Shown here one piece after another: positions 35,864 to 44,558 of a stretch of DNA of 64,000 nucleotides; positions within the stretch are counted from its first letter, which is position 1; each line of letters starts with the position of its first letter. Origin of the DNA: Streptomyces sp. NBC_00353 (GTDB taxonomy: Bacteria > Actinomycetota > Actinomycetes > Streptomycetales > Streptomycetaceae); NCBI RefSeq assembly GCF_036108815.1, contig NZ_CP107985.1, forward strand, positions 6,131,001-6,195,000, read 5' to 3'. Both the position numbers and the translations under genes were made by a program. The notes beneath the pieces were generated by a model. The model was not told where the DNA came from, made no database searches, and saw only the letters and a list, made by a program, of their open reading frames with translations.

Positions 35864-35910
35864 CCGTCTTGATCGGGCCGGGCTCGCGGGGCCCGGCCCG
35901 ATCAAGACGG
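35864..35910. terminator. Perfect 20-bp inverted repeat between TIGR03089 and LCP genes
   Basis: 20 bp at 35864-35883 pair exactly with 35891-35910 around a 7-base loop. It lies downstream of the TIGR03089 gene and upstream of the fifth LCP gene on the same strand. It is therefore probably the terminator that separates them. Confidence 0.75.
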
Positions 35911-36020
35911 AAGACCCCAGGGCCTGAGTGGTCTGTACCGCCGATGATGTACCGGAGTTGATGCGCAGGCCCGAGGGCTCGGCCCGCTGTGGGCCGGACG
36001 AGTGGCCGTCAGGGGGCTTG

Positions 36021-36773
36021 TCACACCGCGGTGTTGGTGACCCGCTCACTCTCGACGCGCTTGGCGAGTCCGTCCTCGTCCAGCTGTCCCAGATGCCGGC
36101 ACAGGACCACGGAGCCGCCGGCGGCCAGCGGGGCGAAGAGTCCGGCGCTGAGCCCGTCCCAGCTGTCGTACGTGCGCCCGGTCAGCAGCCGCGATCCGGG
36201 CGTCAGCCCCAGCTCCACGGCGTCCTCGCGGGCGCGTGCGACCAGTTGCGCAGCCGTCAGCCCGAGTCCACCGACGGTCAGCGCGGGCGCGTCCGGGTCC
36301 ACCGGCGCGTACGGCGCGAACCGGTCGCCCTGGCTCGGCACCTCCACGGCATAGTCCGCGAAACCTTCGGGCGGCTGCGGGAACCGGCCGCCCAGCGGGC
36401 GCAGGGCCAGAGCGATCCGTTCGCCGCGGCAGGCGCGCGCGGCGTCCAGTGTGTCCGGACCGGTGACGACGAGGTCGGCGGCGGCGGGGTCCCCCTGCAC
36501 ATCGGCGACGACGCCGACCGAGGAGCAGGCGAGCAGCCAGACCGCGGACTGCCAGTGCGCGGGCAGCAGGAGGGCGAGCCGGTCGCCGGGTTCCGCGGCC
36601 AGGTCGCCCTGCAGCAGGTTGGCGGTCTTGGCCACCCAATTGGCGAAGGTGGCCACCGACAGTTCGACCCGTTCTCCGGTGGCGTCGTCGTAGAAAGTGA
36701 CCATGGGGCGGGCCGGGTCCGCGGCGAGCGCGGAACGCAGCAGGTCGGCAGGGGTGCGGTCGCTGGCGTTCAT
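36021..36773 (-). CDS. TIGR03089 family protein (AMP-binding-enzyme-like)
   Basis: A 250-aa actinobacterial protein that resembles the N-terminal part of AMP-forming acyl-CoA synthetases but is far shorter. PMVTFYDDATGERVELSVAT near residue 23 and LLQGDLAAEPGDRLALLLPAH near 55 are like the start of such enzymes. The ATP-binding P-loop and the C-terminal catalytic lysine region are missing, so catalysis as an acyl-adenylating enzyme is doubtful. The function is unknown. The last ~35 codons are duplicated, in decayed form, at 30430-30536. It is divergent from the amidase gene. Confidence 0.85.
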   Translation of the reverse strand: MNASDRTPADLLRSALAADPARPMVTFYDDATGERVELSVATFANWVAKTANLLQGDLAAEPGDRLALLLPAHWQSAVWLLACSSVGVVADVQGDPAAADLVVTGPDTLDAARACRGERIALALRPLGGRFPQPPEGFADYAVEVPSQGDRFAPYAPVDPDAPALTVGGLGLTAAQLVARAREDAVELGLTPGSRLLTGRTYDSWDGLSAGLFAPLAAGGSVVLCRHLGQLDEDGLAKRVESERVTNTAV

Positions 36774-36911
36774 CCGCGCAAGGGTACGCGGCGGCGCCGG
36801 GCGGGGCCGGACGCCGCAGGCATCGGGTACACCGGTTCGGCAGACGGCCCGTCAATTGTCCCGAGATACCCCGGTAGCCGTCGTTGTCGCACTGTGGTCA
36901 GTATCGTCCGT

Positions 36912-38345
36912 ATGCGTGCCTTCATTACATCTGCCATTGGTGTCACCTGTTCGGCAGCCCTTGTGCTGCCGAACGCCGCGCCCGCGGGCGCCGCCCCCGA
37001 CACCTCCGCCACCGCAGCGACCGAGGCCGCCGATCCCGCCGAAGTTCCCGGGTCGACGCAGTCCCTGCCGCTGTCGCCACTGCCCACCGCGTCCACGCGG
37101 GGGACCGACGCCCCCAGCGGGACCGCCGAGGCCAGCGCCGTACAAGGTCTGCCTCGACGCGACGTCCACCCCTTCTCACTGGTCGGTGTCGTCTGGGACG
37201 ACGCCGACGTCGAACTCCACGGCGCCGTCGAGGTCCGCACCCGCGCCATCGGCTCCGGTCACTGGTCCGACTGGCAGGACCTGGAGACCCACAATGCCGA
37301 GCACGCCGCCGACCCCGGGAGCGCCGAGCGCGACTCCGGGACCGTCCGTGGCTCCACCGCCCCGCTCTGGGTCGGCAACTGCGACGGCGTCGAGGTCCGG
37401 GTCATCCCGGAGACGCCCGACGCCCATGACCGGGCCACCGCCCGCGTACCGCTGCCCGAAGGCCTGCGGCTCGAACTCGTCGACCCCGGCGAGGACCCGC
37501 GGCAGTCGCCGGTGGCCGGCACCGACGAAGGCGATTTCGAAGCCTCGGGTGCCGAGTTCGCGGGCCTCGCGTCCGGCAGCGGCGGCCGCCTGGCCACATC
37601 GCTCCGGACATCCCTTCAGGAATCCGTCCGGACTTCCCTCCAGGCGCCCGGCCAAGGCTCCGTCCTGCCCGCACTGAGCAAGGCGCGGACCGAGGCGGAG
37701 AGCGAGGCCGAGGCCGGTGTCGCGCCGGGCAGCAAGCCGTATATCGGACCCCGCCCGACCATCATCACCCGCAAGGGCTGGGGAGCCGACGAGAAGCTCC
37801 GCGAGAGCGCCTTCACGTACACGAAGAGCGTCAAGGCCGCTTTCATCCACCACAGCGCCACGGGCAACAAGTACACGTGCTCCCAGGCGCCGTCGGTCCT
37901 TCGCGGTATCTACCGCTACCACGTCAAGAGCAGTGGCTGGCGCGACATCGGCTACAACTTCGCCGTCGACAAGTGCGGAAACATCTACGAAGGACGTGCC
38001 GGGGGCGTGACGAAGGCGGTCCAGGGGGCGCACACTCTCGGTTTCAACACCGACAGCATGGGCATTGCCGTGCTCGGTACCTTCACCACGTCCGACCCGC
38101 CCGCCGCCGCGGTGAACGCCATCGCGAAGCTCACCGCCTGGAAACTCGGCCTGTTCGGTGCCGACCCGAGTTCCAGGACCACCCTCGTATCGGGCGGCGG
38201 AAACCGGTTCAAGAAGGGAACAAAGGTCAAACTCAACGTCATCTCCGGACATCGGGACGGCATCGTGACCGAATGTCCTGGAACCCGTCTCTACAAGAAG
38301 CTCGGCTCGGCCCGGACCAGCTCCGCCCACCTGCAAGGCCGCTGA
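36912..38345 (+). CDS. Secreted PGRP-domain N-acetylmuramoyl-L-alanine amidase
   Basis: A 477-aa exported amidase that should cleave the lactyl-amide bond of peptidoglycan. The signal peptide covers residues 1-28. A beta-rich middle (about 80-200) carries features such as WSDWQDLE seen in Streptomyces secreted amidases. The PGRP/amidase_2 domain occupies about 275-460. Zn ligands are in AFIHHSATG near 312 and ISGHRD/TECPG near 447; GYNFAVDKCGNIYEGRAGG near 345 is diagnostic. The ATG has no ribosome-binding site, so the transcript may be leaderless. It adjoins the LCP cluster and the guanylyltransferase gene. Confidence 0.9.
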   Translation: MRAFITSAIGVTCSAALVLPNAAPAGAAPDTSATAATEAADPAEVPGSTQSLPLSPLPTASTRGTDAPSGTAEASAVQGLPRRDVHPFSLVGVVWDDADVELHGAVEVRTRAIGSGHWSDWQDLETHNAEHAADPGSAERDSGTVRGSTAPLWVGNCDGVEVRVIPETPDAHDRATARVPLPEGLRLELVDPGEDPRQSPVAGTDEGDFEASGAEFAGLASGSGGRLATSLRTSLQESVRTSLQAPGQGSVLPALSKARTEAESEAEAGVAPGSKPYIGPRPTIITRKGWGADEKLRESAFTYTKSVKAAFIHHSATGNKYTCSQAPSVLRGIYRYHVKSSGWRDIGYNFAVDKCGNIYEGRAGGVTKAVQGAHTLGFNTDSMGIAVLGTFTTSDPPAAAVNAIAKLTAWKLGLFGADPSSRTTLVSGGGNRFKKGTKVKLNVISGHRDGIVTECPGTRLYKKLGSARTSSAHLQGR

Positions 38346-38474
38346 CGGCCCGTGCGGCTCCGGCGGGGGCACCGGACCGCCGGCCGGGCCGCCGACCGGG
38401 GGAGATCCGACCGGTCTGCTTACACTGGCCAGCCGAAACCAGGCCCGGCCCCAGCAGGAAGCAGAGACAGTGCT

Positions 38475-39566
38475 GTGACAGAGGCAAAAGAAGCGATTCT
38501 CCTGGTCGGTGGCAAAGGCACCCGACTGCGCCCGCTCACGGTGCACACTCCGAAGCCGATGGTTCCGGCGGCCGGCGTCCCGTTCCTGACGCACCAGCTG
38601 GCGCGGGCGAGGGCGGCCGGGGTCGAGCACATCGTCCTCGCCACGTCGTACCTGGCAGAGGTCTTCGAGCCGTACTTCGGCGACGGTTCGTCACTCGGCC
38701 TCCATATCGAGTACGTCACCGAACGCGAACCGCTCGGGACGGGCGGAGCCATCCGCAATGTGGCGTCCCGTCTGGTCTCCGGACCGGACGAACCCGTCCT
38801 CATCTTCAACGGCGACATCCTCACCGGCCTCGACATCCGGGCGCTGGTCACCTCGCACGCCAGGTCCGGAGCGGACGTCTCGCTCCACCTCACCCGGGTC
38901 GAGGACCCGCGTGCCTTCGGTCTCGTACCGACGGACGACACCGGCAGGGTCACCGCGTTCCTGGAGAAGCCGCAGACGCCCGAAGAGATCGTCACCGACC
39001 AGATCAACGCGGGGGCGTACATCTTCCGCCGGTCGGTCATCGACACCATCCCGGCCGACCGCCCGGTCTCCGTGGAGCGCGAGACCTTCCCCGGACTGCT
39101 CGCCTCCGGTGCGCATCTCCAGGGCATGGTCGACTCCACGTACTGGCTGGACCTCGGTACCCCGCAGGCGTTCGTGCGCGGCTCCGCCGACCTGGTCCTC
39201 GGCCGCGCCCCGTCCCCGGCCGTCCCCGGGCGGTGCGGCGACCGGCTCGTCCTGCCGACGGCCTCCGTCGCAGCCGACGCCAAACTCAGCGGCGGTACGG
39301 TCATCGGCGAAGGCGCCCTGATCGGCGCGGGCGCCCGGATCGACGGCTCCGCGGTGCTGGCCGGCGCGGTCGTCGAACCCGGCGCCGTGATCACGGACTC
39401 CCTGGTCGGAGCCGGTGCCAGGATAGGCAGCCGTACCGTGCTGGCGGGCGCGGTCGTCGGCGACGGCGCACAGGTCGGCGCCGACAACGAACTGCGCGAC
39501 GGTGTCCGCATCTGGTGCGGGGCGACTCTGCCCGACGCGTCCGTGCGTTTCTCGTCGGACGAATGA
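38475..39566 (+). CDS. manC: NDP-sugar pyrophosphorylase, probably mannose-1-phosphate guanylyltransferase
   Basis: A 363-aa nucleotidyltransferase making an NDP-sugar. The signature LLVGGKGTRLRPLT is near residue 9, PKPMVPAAGVPFL near 27, and the metal-binding LIFNGDILTG near 108. The C-terminal third has left-handed beta-helix hexapeptide repeats (for example GEGALIGAGARIDG). Family position and the presence of manA and manB in the same window point to GDP-mannose synthesis, but glucose-1-phosphate activity cannot be excluded. The GTG at 38475 has AGGAAG upstream. Confidence 0.85.
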   Translation: MTEAKEAILLVGGKGTRLRPLTVHTPKPMVPAAGVPFLTHQLARARAAGVEHIVLATSYLAEVFEPYFGDGSSLGLHIEYVTEREPLGTGGAIRNVASRLVSGPDEPVLIFNGDILTGLDIRALVTSHARSGADVSLHLTRVEDPRAFGLVPTDDTGRVTAFLEKPQTPEEIVTDQINAGAYIFRRSVIDTIPADRPVSVERETFPGLLASGAHLQGMVDSTYWLDLGTPQAFVRGSADLVLGRAPSPAVPGRCGDRLVLPTASVAADAKLSGGTVIGEGALIGAGARIDGSAVLAGAVVEPGAVITDSLVGAGARIGSRTVLAGAVVGDGAQVGADNELRDGVRIWCGATLPDASVRFSSDE

Positions 39567-39623
39567 CGGGCCCCCGCGGCGCGTACGCTCGATAGGTATC
39601 CCCGACGACCGAGGACCTCACCC

Positions 39624-40667
39624 GTGGCAGGACGATTTGCCCCCCGCAGTGCCCCGAGCAGGTCCGTCCCGCGCCAGGCCGCAGCGGACGAGGCGCCGCA
39701 GGCACCGGAGGCACAGCAGGAACCCGGGGCACAGCAGGCACCCGAGGCACTGACCCGGGAGTGGACCCCATCCGGCCCGCTCGACCTGCGCCTCGTCCTC
39801 GCCCCGCTGCGCCGCGGCCCCGCCGATCCGACGTTCCGTATCGACCGGGACGGCTCGGTCTGGCGGGCCACCCGCACCCCGGCCGGCCCCGGCACGCTCC
39901 ACCTCACCGACCGGGGCGGCCGGATCGGGGCGACGGCCTGGGGTCCCGGCGCCTCATGGCTCCTGGACCGGCTCCCGACCCTGCTCGGTGCGGAGGACGA
40001 ACCGGAGGCGTTCCGTCCGCGCCACCGTCTGATCGCCGTGGCCCAGCACCGCCGCCCCGGACTGCGGCTGCTGCGCACCGGTCTGGTGCTGGAGTCGCTG
40101 ATCCCGTCGATCCTGGAACAGAAGGTCACCACCGACGAGGCCTACCGCGCCTGGCGCCTTCTGGTCCGGAGCTACGGCACCCCGGCCCCCGGCCCTGCGG
40201 CCACCCTGTTCACCACGCACGGCCTGCATGTGATGCCGGACCCGCGCACCTGGTCGCTGATCCCGTCCTGGGAATGGCACCGAGCGGGCGTCGACGCCAA
40301 ACGATCGGCAACGATCCTGCGCGCGGTACGCGTGGCCCGACGGCTGGAGGAAGCGGCCACGATGCCCCTCCCGGAGGCCACCGCCCGGCTCGAACTGATC
40401 CCCGGCATCGGCCCCTGGACCTCCGCCGAAACGCTCCAACGAGCCAACGGCGCCGCCGACGCGGTCACGGTGGGCGACCTCCACCTCCCCGGCATCATCG
40501 GCCACGCCCTGGCAGGCAACAGGAACGCCGACGACGAGGAAATGCTGCACCTGCTCGCCCCCTACGAGGGCCAACGCCATCGGGCCACCCGCCTGATCCT
40601 GCTCTCGGGTCACACCCCACCGCGCCGAGCCCCCCGTATGACACGGGGCGACATCGCACGCCTGTAG
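39624..40667 (+). CDS. HhH-GPD DNA glycosylase (3-methyladenine glycosylase II type)
   Basis: A 347-aa base-excision-repair enzyme removing alkylated bases. The helix-hairpin-helix LIPGIGPWTSAETLQRAN lies near residue 255, followed by the catalytic Asp in AVTVGDLHLPG near 278. LVLESLIPSILEQKVTTDEA near 155 is the usual domain start. The N-terminal ~45 residues are low-complexity Ala/Gln/Pro. The GTG start is chosen by reading frame; only a weak GAGGAC precedes it. It is convergent with fbiB. Confidence 0.88.
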   Translation: MAGRFAPRSAPSRSVPRQAAADEAPQAPEAQQEPGAQQAPEALTREWTPSGPLDLRLVLAPLRRGPADPTFRIDRDGSVWRATRTPAGPGTLHLTDRGGRIGATAWGPGASWLLDRLPTLLGAEDEPEAFRPRHRLIAVAQHRRPGLRLLRTGLVLESLIPSILEQKVTTDEAYRAWRLLVRSYGTPAPGPAATLFTTHGLHVMPDPRTWSLIPSWEWHRAGVDAKRSATILRAVRVARRLEEAATMPLPEATARLELIPGIGPWTSAETLQRANGAADAVTVGDLHLPGIIGHALAGNRNADDEEMLHLLAPYEGQRHRATRLILLSGHTPPRRAPRMTRGDIARL

Positions 40668-40679
40668 GCGGCCTCAAGC

Positions 40680-40813
40680 ACAACCGGCAAAATCAAGCCC
40701 GTCCGGCGAATCAAGCCCGTCCGGCGATTGAGGACACAACGCGTCCGAAGGTCCCGAAACCGGGTCCCGGGGCCGCCCCTCCCGGTTTCGGGAAGGGGCG
40801 GGTCGGGGAGTAA
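40680..40813. repeat. Dispersed Streptomyces intergenic repeat, copy 1
   Basis: Contains two tandem copies of AATCAAGCCCGTCCGGCG-like sequence, then GATTGAGGAC, followed by a hairpin of GAAACCGGG.../...CCCGGTTTC. Sequence of this type occurs between many Streptomyces genes. A related copy is at 55366-55440. It may terminate transcription between the convergent glycosylase and fbiB genes. Confidence 0.65.
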
Positions 40814-40829
40814 GCCCACCCCGCGCCCC

Positions 40830-42194
40830 TCACCTCACCGCGACAAATGCCGCCACATCCCGCTCCCCGCGCTCCCGCGGCACCCCCGCAGCCCGCCCCA
40901 CGGCGACCGCTCCCAACGGATCCCACTCCGCCGGCAGATCCAGCACCTCACGCACCACATCCCGGCAGAACATCGTCGACGAGACCCACGCCGACCCGAG
41001 CTGCTCACCGGCCAGCGCCACCAGGAAGTTCTGGACGCCCGCCCCCGCCGCGACCACGAACATCTCGCGCTCCGCGGCATCCCGCCGCGCGTCCCCGTAC
41101 GTGTGGGAGCCGTCCATCACCATGCACGGCACCGCCAGATACGGCGCCCGGCGCAGCACGTCGCCCCGCCGCACCCGCTTGGCGATCGACTCCTCGCTCT
41201 TGCCGTCACGCCGCAGGTCCGCGATCCACGCATCCCGCATCGCGTCGAGCAGCCGCGTCCGCGACGCCTCGGACTCCAGGAGCACGAACCGCCACGGTGT
41301 CGTGTGATGCGGCGCCGGAGCCGTCACCGCCGCGGCCACGGCGCGGCGTACCGCCCCCGGGTCCACCGGCTCGTCCGTGAACTCCCGCACCGTACGCCGC
41401 AGGGTCACCGCTTCCCGTACCGCCTCGGACGTCCCGAGCCGGAACATGTCATCGGCCGCGACCCGCACCAGCGCCCGAGCCCCCGGCTCGACGCCACCGG
41501 CATCGGCACCGCGCCCGGACACCTCCGCCCCGGCCCCCATGTCCACGGCATGCGAAAGTCCGCGCACCACCGCGACCGGCAGCCCCTCGGCCTTGCCCTT
41601 GACCAGATCACCGGCCGAGGCCAGCTCATCGGCGGTGGCGACGACGGTCGCGCTCAGCGGGTTGCCGTACGCGTCCGTCCCGCCCCGCAGATCGTCGAGC
41701 ACCCGCACCCCGGCCGCCCCGATCGCGACATCGGTCAGTCCGTTGCGCCACGGCCGCCCGAAGGTGTCCGTGACGACGACCCCGACCTCGACGCCGAGCG
41801 TGTCCCGCAGCCCGTCCCGGATCGTCCGGGCCGACGCGTCGGGGTCCTCGGGCAGCAGCAGCACCGTCCCGGCAGGGGTGTTCGAGGCATCGACCCCGGC
41901 AGCGGCCATGACGAGCCCCTGCCGGTTCTCGACGATCCGCAGCGTGCCGCGGCGCGCCACCACCCGTACCGTCTCGGCGTCGATCGCCGCCTCCCGGTCC
42001 GCTGCCTCGACGATCCGGCCCTCCGCCTTGGAGACGATCTTCGAGGTGACGAGGAGGATGTCGCCGTCGACCAGCCCCGGTTCGGTGGCGGCGATCAGCT
42101 TCGCGAGGTTGTCCCCGGGCCGCACCTCCGGCATCCCGGGCAGCGCCCACACCCGGTACGAGGGCGCCTCGCCGGCGGTCGCGCCGCCGCTCAC
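40830..42194 (-). CDS. fbiB: Bifunctional F420-0:L-glutamate ligase / dehydro-F420-0 reductase
   Basis: A 454-aa two-domain enzyme of coenzyme F420 biosynthesis. The N-terminal CofE domain (about 1-240) adds glutamates with GTP; DGDILLVTSKIVSKAEGR near residue 43 and VVVTDTFGRPWRNG near 138 are typical. The C-terminal nitroreductase-fold domain (about 250-454) binds FMN: LRRTVREFTDEPVDP near 265 and APHHTTPWRFVLLE near 293. The GTG start overlaps the fbiA stop by 4 bp (GTGA), so fbiA-fbiB are coupled. Confidence 0.95.
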   Translation of the reverse strand: MSGGATAGEAPSYRVWALPGMPEVRPGDNLAKLIAATEPGLVDGDILLVTSKIVSKAEGRIVEAADREAAIDAETVRVVARRGTLRIVENRQGLVMAAAGVDASNTPAGTVLLLPEDPDASARTIRDGLRDTLGVEVGVVVTDTFGRPWRNGLTDVAIGAAGVRVLDDLRGGTDAYGNPLSATVVATADELASAGDLVKGKAEGLPVAVVRGLSHAVDMGAGAEVSGRGADAGGVEPGARALVRVAADDMFRLGTSEAVREAVTLRRTVREFTDEPVDPGAVRRAVAAAVTAPAPHHTTPWRFVLLESEASRTRLLDAMRDAWIADLRRDGKSEESIAKRVRRGDVLRRAPYLAVPCMVMDGSHTYGDARRDAAEREMFVVAAGAGVQNFLVALAGEQLGSAWVSSTMFCRDVVREVLDLPAEWDPLGAVAVGRAAGVPRERGERDVAAFVAVR

Positions 42195-43147
42195 GCCCGT
42201 ACCTCCTCGGCCAGCGTCAGCGCCTGACGTGCCATCTCGGCGGTGACGTCCACATCCGTCATCATCAGCGGCACGGCGCGGCAGCGGATGCCCGCGGCTT
42301 CCACGTCCTCGACCGAGCCGGCGTCCACCGTGTCGACGAGCCAGCCGTCGAGCAGCCCGGAGCCGTAGTGCTGGGCGACGGCCGAGGCCGTCGACTCGAC
42401 GCCCACCGCGGCGAGCACCTTGTCCGCCATGCCCCGCACCGGCGCGTCCCCGACGATGGGGGAGAGGCCGACGACCGGCACCCCGGCCTCGGCGATGGCT
42501 TCCCGGATCCCGGGCACGGCGAGGATGGTCCCCACCGACACGACAGGGTTGGACGGCGGGAAGAGGATGACGTCGGCCTCGGCGATGGCTTCCAGCACAC
42601 CGGGCGCAGGCTTGGCCTGCTCCGCGCCGACCGGCACGATCGCACGGGCCTCCACGGAGGCACGCAGCTTCACCCAGTACTCCTGGAAGTGGATTGCCCG
42701 GTTCTCGCCGTCCACCTCGATCGCGACATGCGTCTCGACCCGGTCGTCGGACATCGGCAGCAGCCGGACTCCCGGCTTCCAGCGTGCGCAGAGTGCCTCG
42801 GTGACGGCGCTGAGCGGATAGCCCGCGCCCAGCATCTGCGTACGGACGATGTGTGTCGCGAAGTCACGGTCGCCGAGCCCGAACCACTCGGGTCCCACGC
42901 CGTATGCCGCGAGTTCCTCCTTGACCTGGAAGCTCTCGTCGGTACGCCCCCAGCCCTGCTCCTCGTTGATGCCACCGCCGAGCGTGTACATCACGGTGTC
43001 GAGGTCGGGGCAGACCTTCAGCCCGAACAGATGGATGTCGTCACCGGTATTGCCGATCACCGTGATGTCCGCGTCGGGCGCGGCCTGCTTGAGGCCACGC
43101 AGAAAACGAGCACCACCGATACCACCGGCCAGAACCACAATGCGCAT
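42191..43147 (-). CDS. fbiA: 2-phospho-L-lactate / phosphoenolpyruvate transferase of F420 synthesis
   Basis: A 318-aa CofD/FbiA enzyme joining the Fo chromophore to the lactyl- or enolpyruvyl-phosphate moiety to give (dehydro)F420-0. The N-terminus MRIVVLAGGIGGARFLRGL is diagnostic. VIGNTGDDIHLFGLKVCPDLD near 35 and FPPSNPVVSVGTIL near 200 complete the family pattern. The start at 43147 was chosen because it begins the conserved MRIVVLAGG; an ATG six bases upstream is possible. There is no evident ribosome-binding site. It is first of the fbiAB pair. Confidence 0.94.
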   Translation of the reverse strand: MRIVVLAGGIGGARFLRGLKQAAPDADITVIGNTGDDIHLFGLKVCPDLDTVMYTLGGGINEEQGWGRTDESFQVKEELAAYGVGPEWFGLGDRDFATHIVRTQMLGAGYPLSAVTEALCARWKPGVRLLPMSDDRVETHVAIEVDGENRAIHFQEYWVKLRASVEARAIVPVGAEQAKPAPGVLEAIAEADVILFPPSNPVVSVGTILAVPGIREAIAEAGVPVVGLSPIVGDAPVRGMADKVLAAVGVESTASAVAQHYGSGLLDGWLVDTVDAGSVEDVEAAGIRCRAVPLMMTDVDVTAEMARQALTLAEEVRA

Positions 43148-43157
43148 GCACAACAGT

Positions 43158-43269
43158 CTGTCAGGCGAAGCCTGATCGTTGGTGGGGTGGTGGTGGGTGA
43201 CGGGTGGGCTGTCAGGCGAAGCCTGATCGTTGGTGGGGTGGTGGTGGGTGACGGGTGGGCTGTCAGGCG
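43158..43269. repeat. 51-bp tandem repeat with internal hairpins
   Basis: Two full 51-bp units start at 43158 and 43209 and a third partial unit at 43260. Each full unit begins with the palindrome TCAGGC-GAA-GCCTGA and continues with a G/T-rich tract. The array fills the gap between the fbiA start and the cysteine dioxygenase stop and runs into the dioxygenase end. The hairpins may terminate dioxygenase transcription. Confidence 0.85.
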
Positions 43270-43802
43270 GATACGACGTCGGTGGCCGTCGGGGCGCACT
43301 GCGCCGCGTGCATCGGCATCTCGGTCAGACCCGGGTAGTAGATGTGCAGGCTGACGGCCGGTTCGAGGGAGTCGTTGACCACTTCGTGGACGTATCCGGG
43401 CGCGAAGACGCGCTGCGCGCCGGAGTCCAGCGACCGGCTGCCGCGCTCCGTGCGCTCGGTCAACTCGCCTTCCAGGACGGTCAGTACGCCGGAGGACAGC
43501 CCGTGGTCGTGCATCCCGCTGCCCTGGCCGGGGACCCAGCTCAGCAGCCACACCTCGTAGCCGAGTGGGGTCTCCCCTGCTCGAGCGGAGCCGAGGGCTT
43601 GGGGGACGGTGTGGAGCCGGTGGTACCAGCGGGTGGTCGCGTCGTACTGGACGAGCGGCGCCCACTGCTCGCGGTCGGCGGCGATGGTACGGGCGAGCCC
43701 GACGAACTCGGCCACCGTGGAGGGGTGCTTGCGCGCGGGCTGGAGGAGGTGCTGAACCTCGAGGATGTCGCCGGCGATCTGAAGGTCGCTGTCGCTGTTC
43801 AT
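43263..43802 (-). CDS. Cysteine dioxygenase family protein with in-frame repeat insertion
   Basis: A 179-aa cupin enzyme oxidising cysteine (or a related thiol) to a sulfinate. Fe ligands are seen in GQGSGMHDHG near residue 98 (HxH) and YVHEVVND near 137. Between WYHRLHT and YEVWLLSW, about residues 65-80, lies an extra segment PQALGSARAGETPLG. It is encoded by a palindromic repeat common in Streptomyces and is not expected in the family. The ATG at 43802 opens MNSDSDLQIAGD; the longer open frame to 44171 is low-complexity. Whether the enzyme is active with the insertion is unknown. Confidence 0.85.
   Translation of the reverse strand: MNSDSDLQIAGDILEVQHLLQPARKHPSTVAEFVGLARTIAADREQWAPLVQYDATTRWYHRLHTVPQALGSARAGETPLGYEVWLLSWVPGQGSGMHDHGLSSGVLTVLEGELTERTERGSRSLDSGAQRVFAPGYVHEVVNDSLEPAVSLHIYYPGLTEMPMHAAQCAPTATDVVSA
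43567..43609. repeat. Streptomyces dispersed palindromic repeat inserted inside the dioxygenase gene
   Basis: A GGGG-rich/CCCC-rich imperfect palindrome of about 43 bases with the core GCTCGAGCGGAGCCGAGGGC. I recall related sequences scattered in many Streptomyces genomes. Its length keeps the reading frame, adding roughly 15 residues to the protein. Confidence 0.6.
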
Positions 43803-44558
43803 GGGTGCGGTGGTTCCTCGGCAAGGGAGTGCGGGGCAGAAGTGCGGACGCAGATGCGGGGGTGTCGCGTGGACCGGAGGCCGTGGGGACCGGGCGTGCC
43901 GCCGGGCCGGAGAAGGGGCTTGGCGGAGCGAGCGGAACCGGAGAGGCCGGGGTCCGGGGGTGGCCGTGACTAGCTGGAGCGCGAGGGCTTCGACAGCGGG
44001 GACGGCATCAACAGCTGAGACAGCTGGAACAGCAACAGCGAGCCTGGACAGCGGTGCGGAACCCACGGACGTGGGTGGTGCGCATCGCTGAGTTTGCTGG
44101 CATGGCATCAAGGAGAACCGAGCAAAGGTCTCACTGTCAACCCAATGCCCGATTTGGCGGCAATGTTTCACCTCATCCGGTTACTCCGGCCGGAGAAAGG
44201 TTTGTGCAGTCGTTGTAACGGAGATGTGGCGCAACAACCGCGCCCGTAAACGTCACAGCGGCCTCGTGACCCGACTGTGATCTTGATCGCTTCGGTGATC
44301 AAATCGAAACACGACCGTCCTCCTGGGCGTCTCACCCTGTGGCGAGCAGGGGCGTGGTGGAGCCTGTGGCATATGTCAGGTTTTTGGCTATTTGCACACT
44401 TTCTGCATAGGCTTGGTTCCGCAGAGTGAATACCGGGCCCAATAGCAGATCTCCGCTTGACTGGCCCGGATCCACACACTTGTAATTTCACTCGTGTCGT
44501 TCGGCCGATTCGATAACGGCTGCATCACGGGGACGCAAGAGACAGACGAGGGGCGCAC
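43803..44558. other. 756-base region upstream of whiB
   Basis: No supported gene. The half next to the dioxygenase is GC-rich with CAGC/ACAGC-type short repeats around 43990-44060. The half next to whiB (44100-44530) is AT-richer and fits a long promoter and leader region. It includes an inverted repeat at 44283-44302. Promoters are expected here, but I cannot place a start site with confidence. Confidence 0.55.
44283..44302. promoter_or_regulatory. Inverted repeat in the whiB upstream region
   Basis: TTGATC (44283-44288) and GATCAA (44297-44302) form a 6-bp inverted repeat with an 8-base spacer, about 257 bases before the whiB start. The size fits a dimeric regulator site. Which regulator binds is not known. 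Confidence 0.3.

Noticed and set aside
43803..44171. N-terminal extension of the cysteine dioxygenase frame
   Set aside because: Ala/Pro/Arg low-complexity with no conservation expected; the ATG at 43802 fits the family start.
44283..44302. BldD-type or other named developmental regulator site
   Set aside because: The repeat does not match a consensus I can recall with confidence, so it is listed only as an unnamed inverted repeat.
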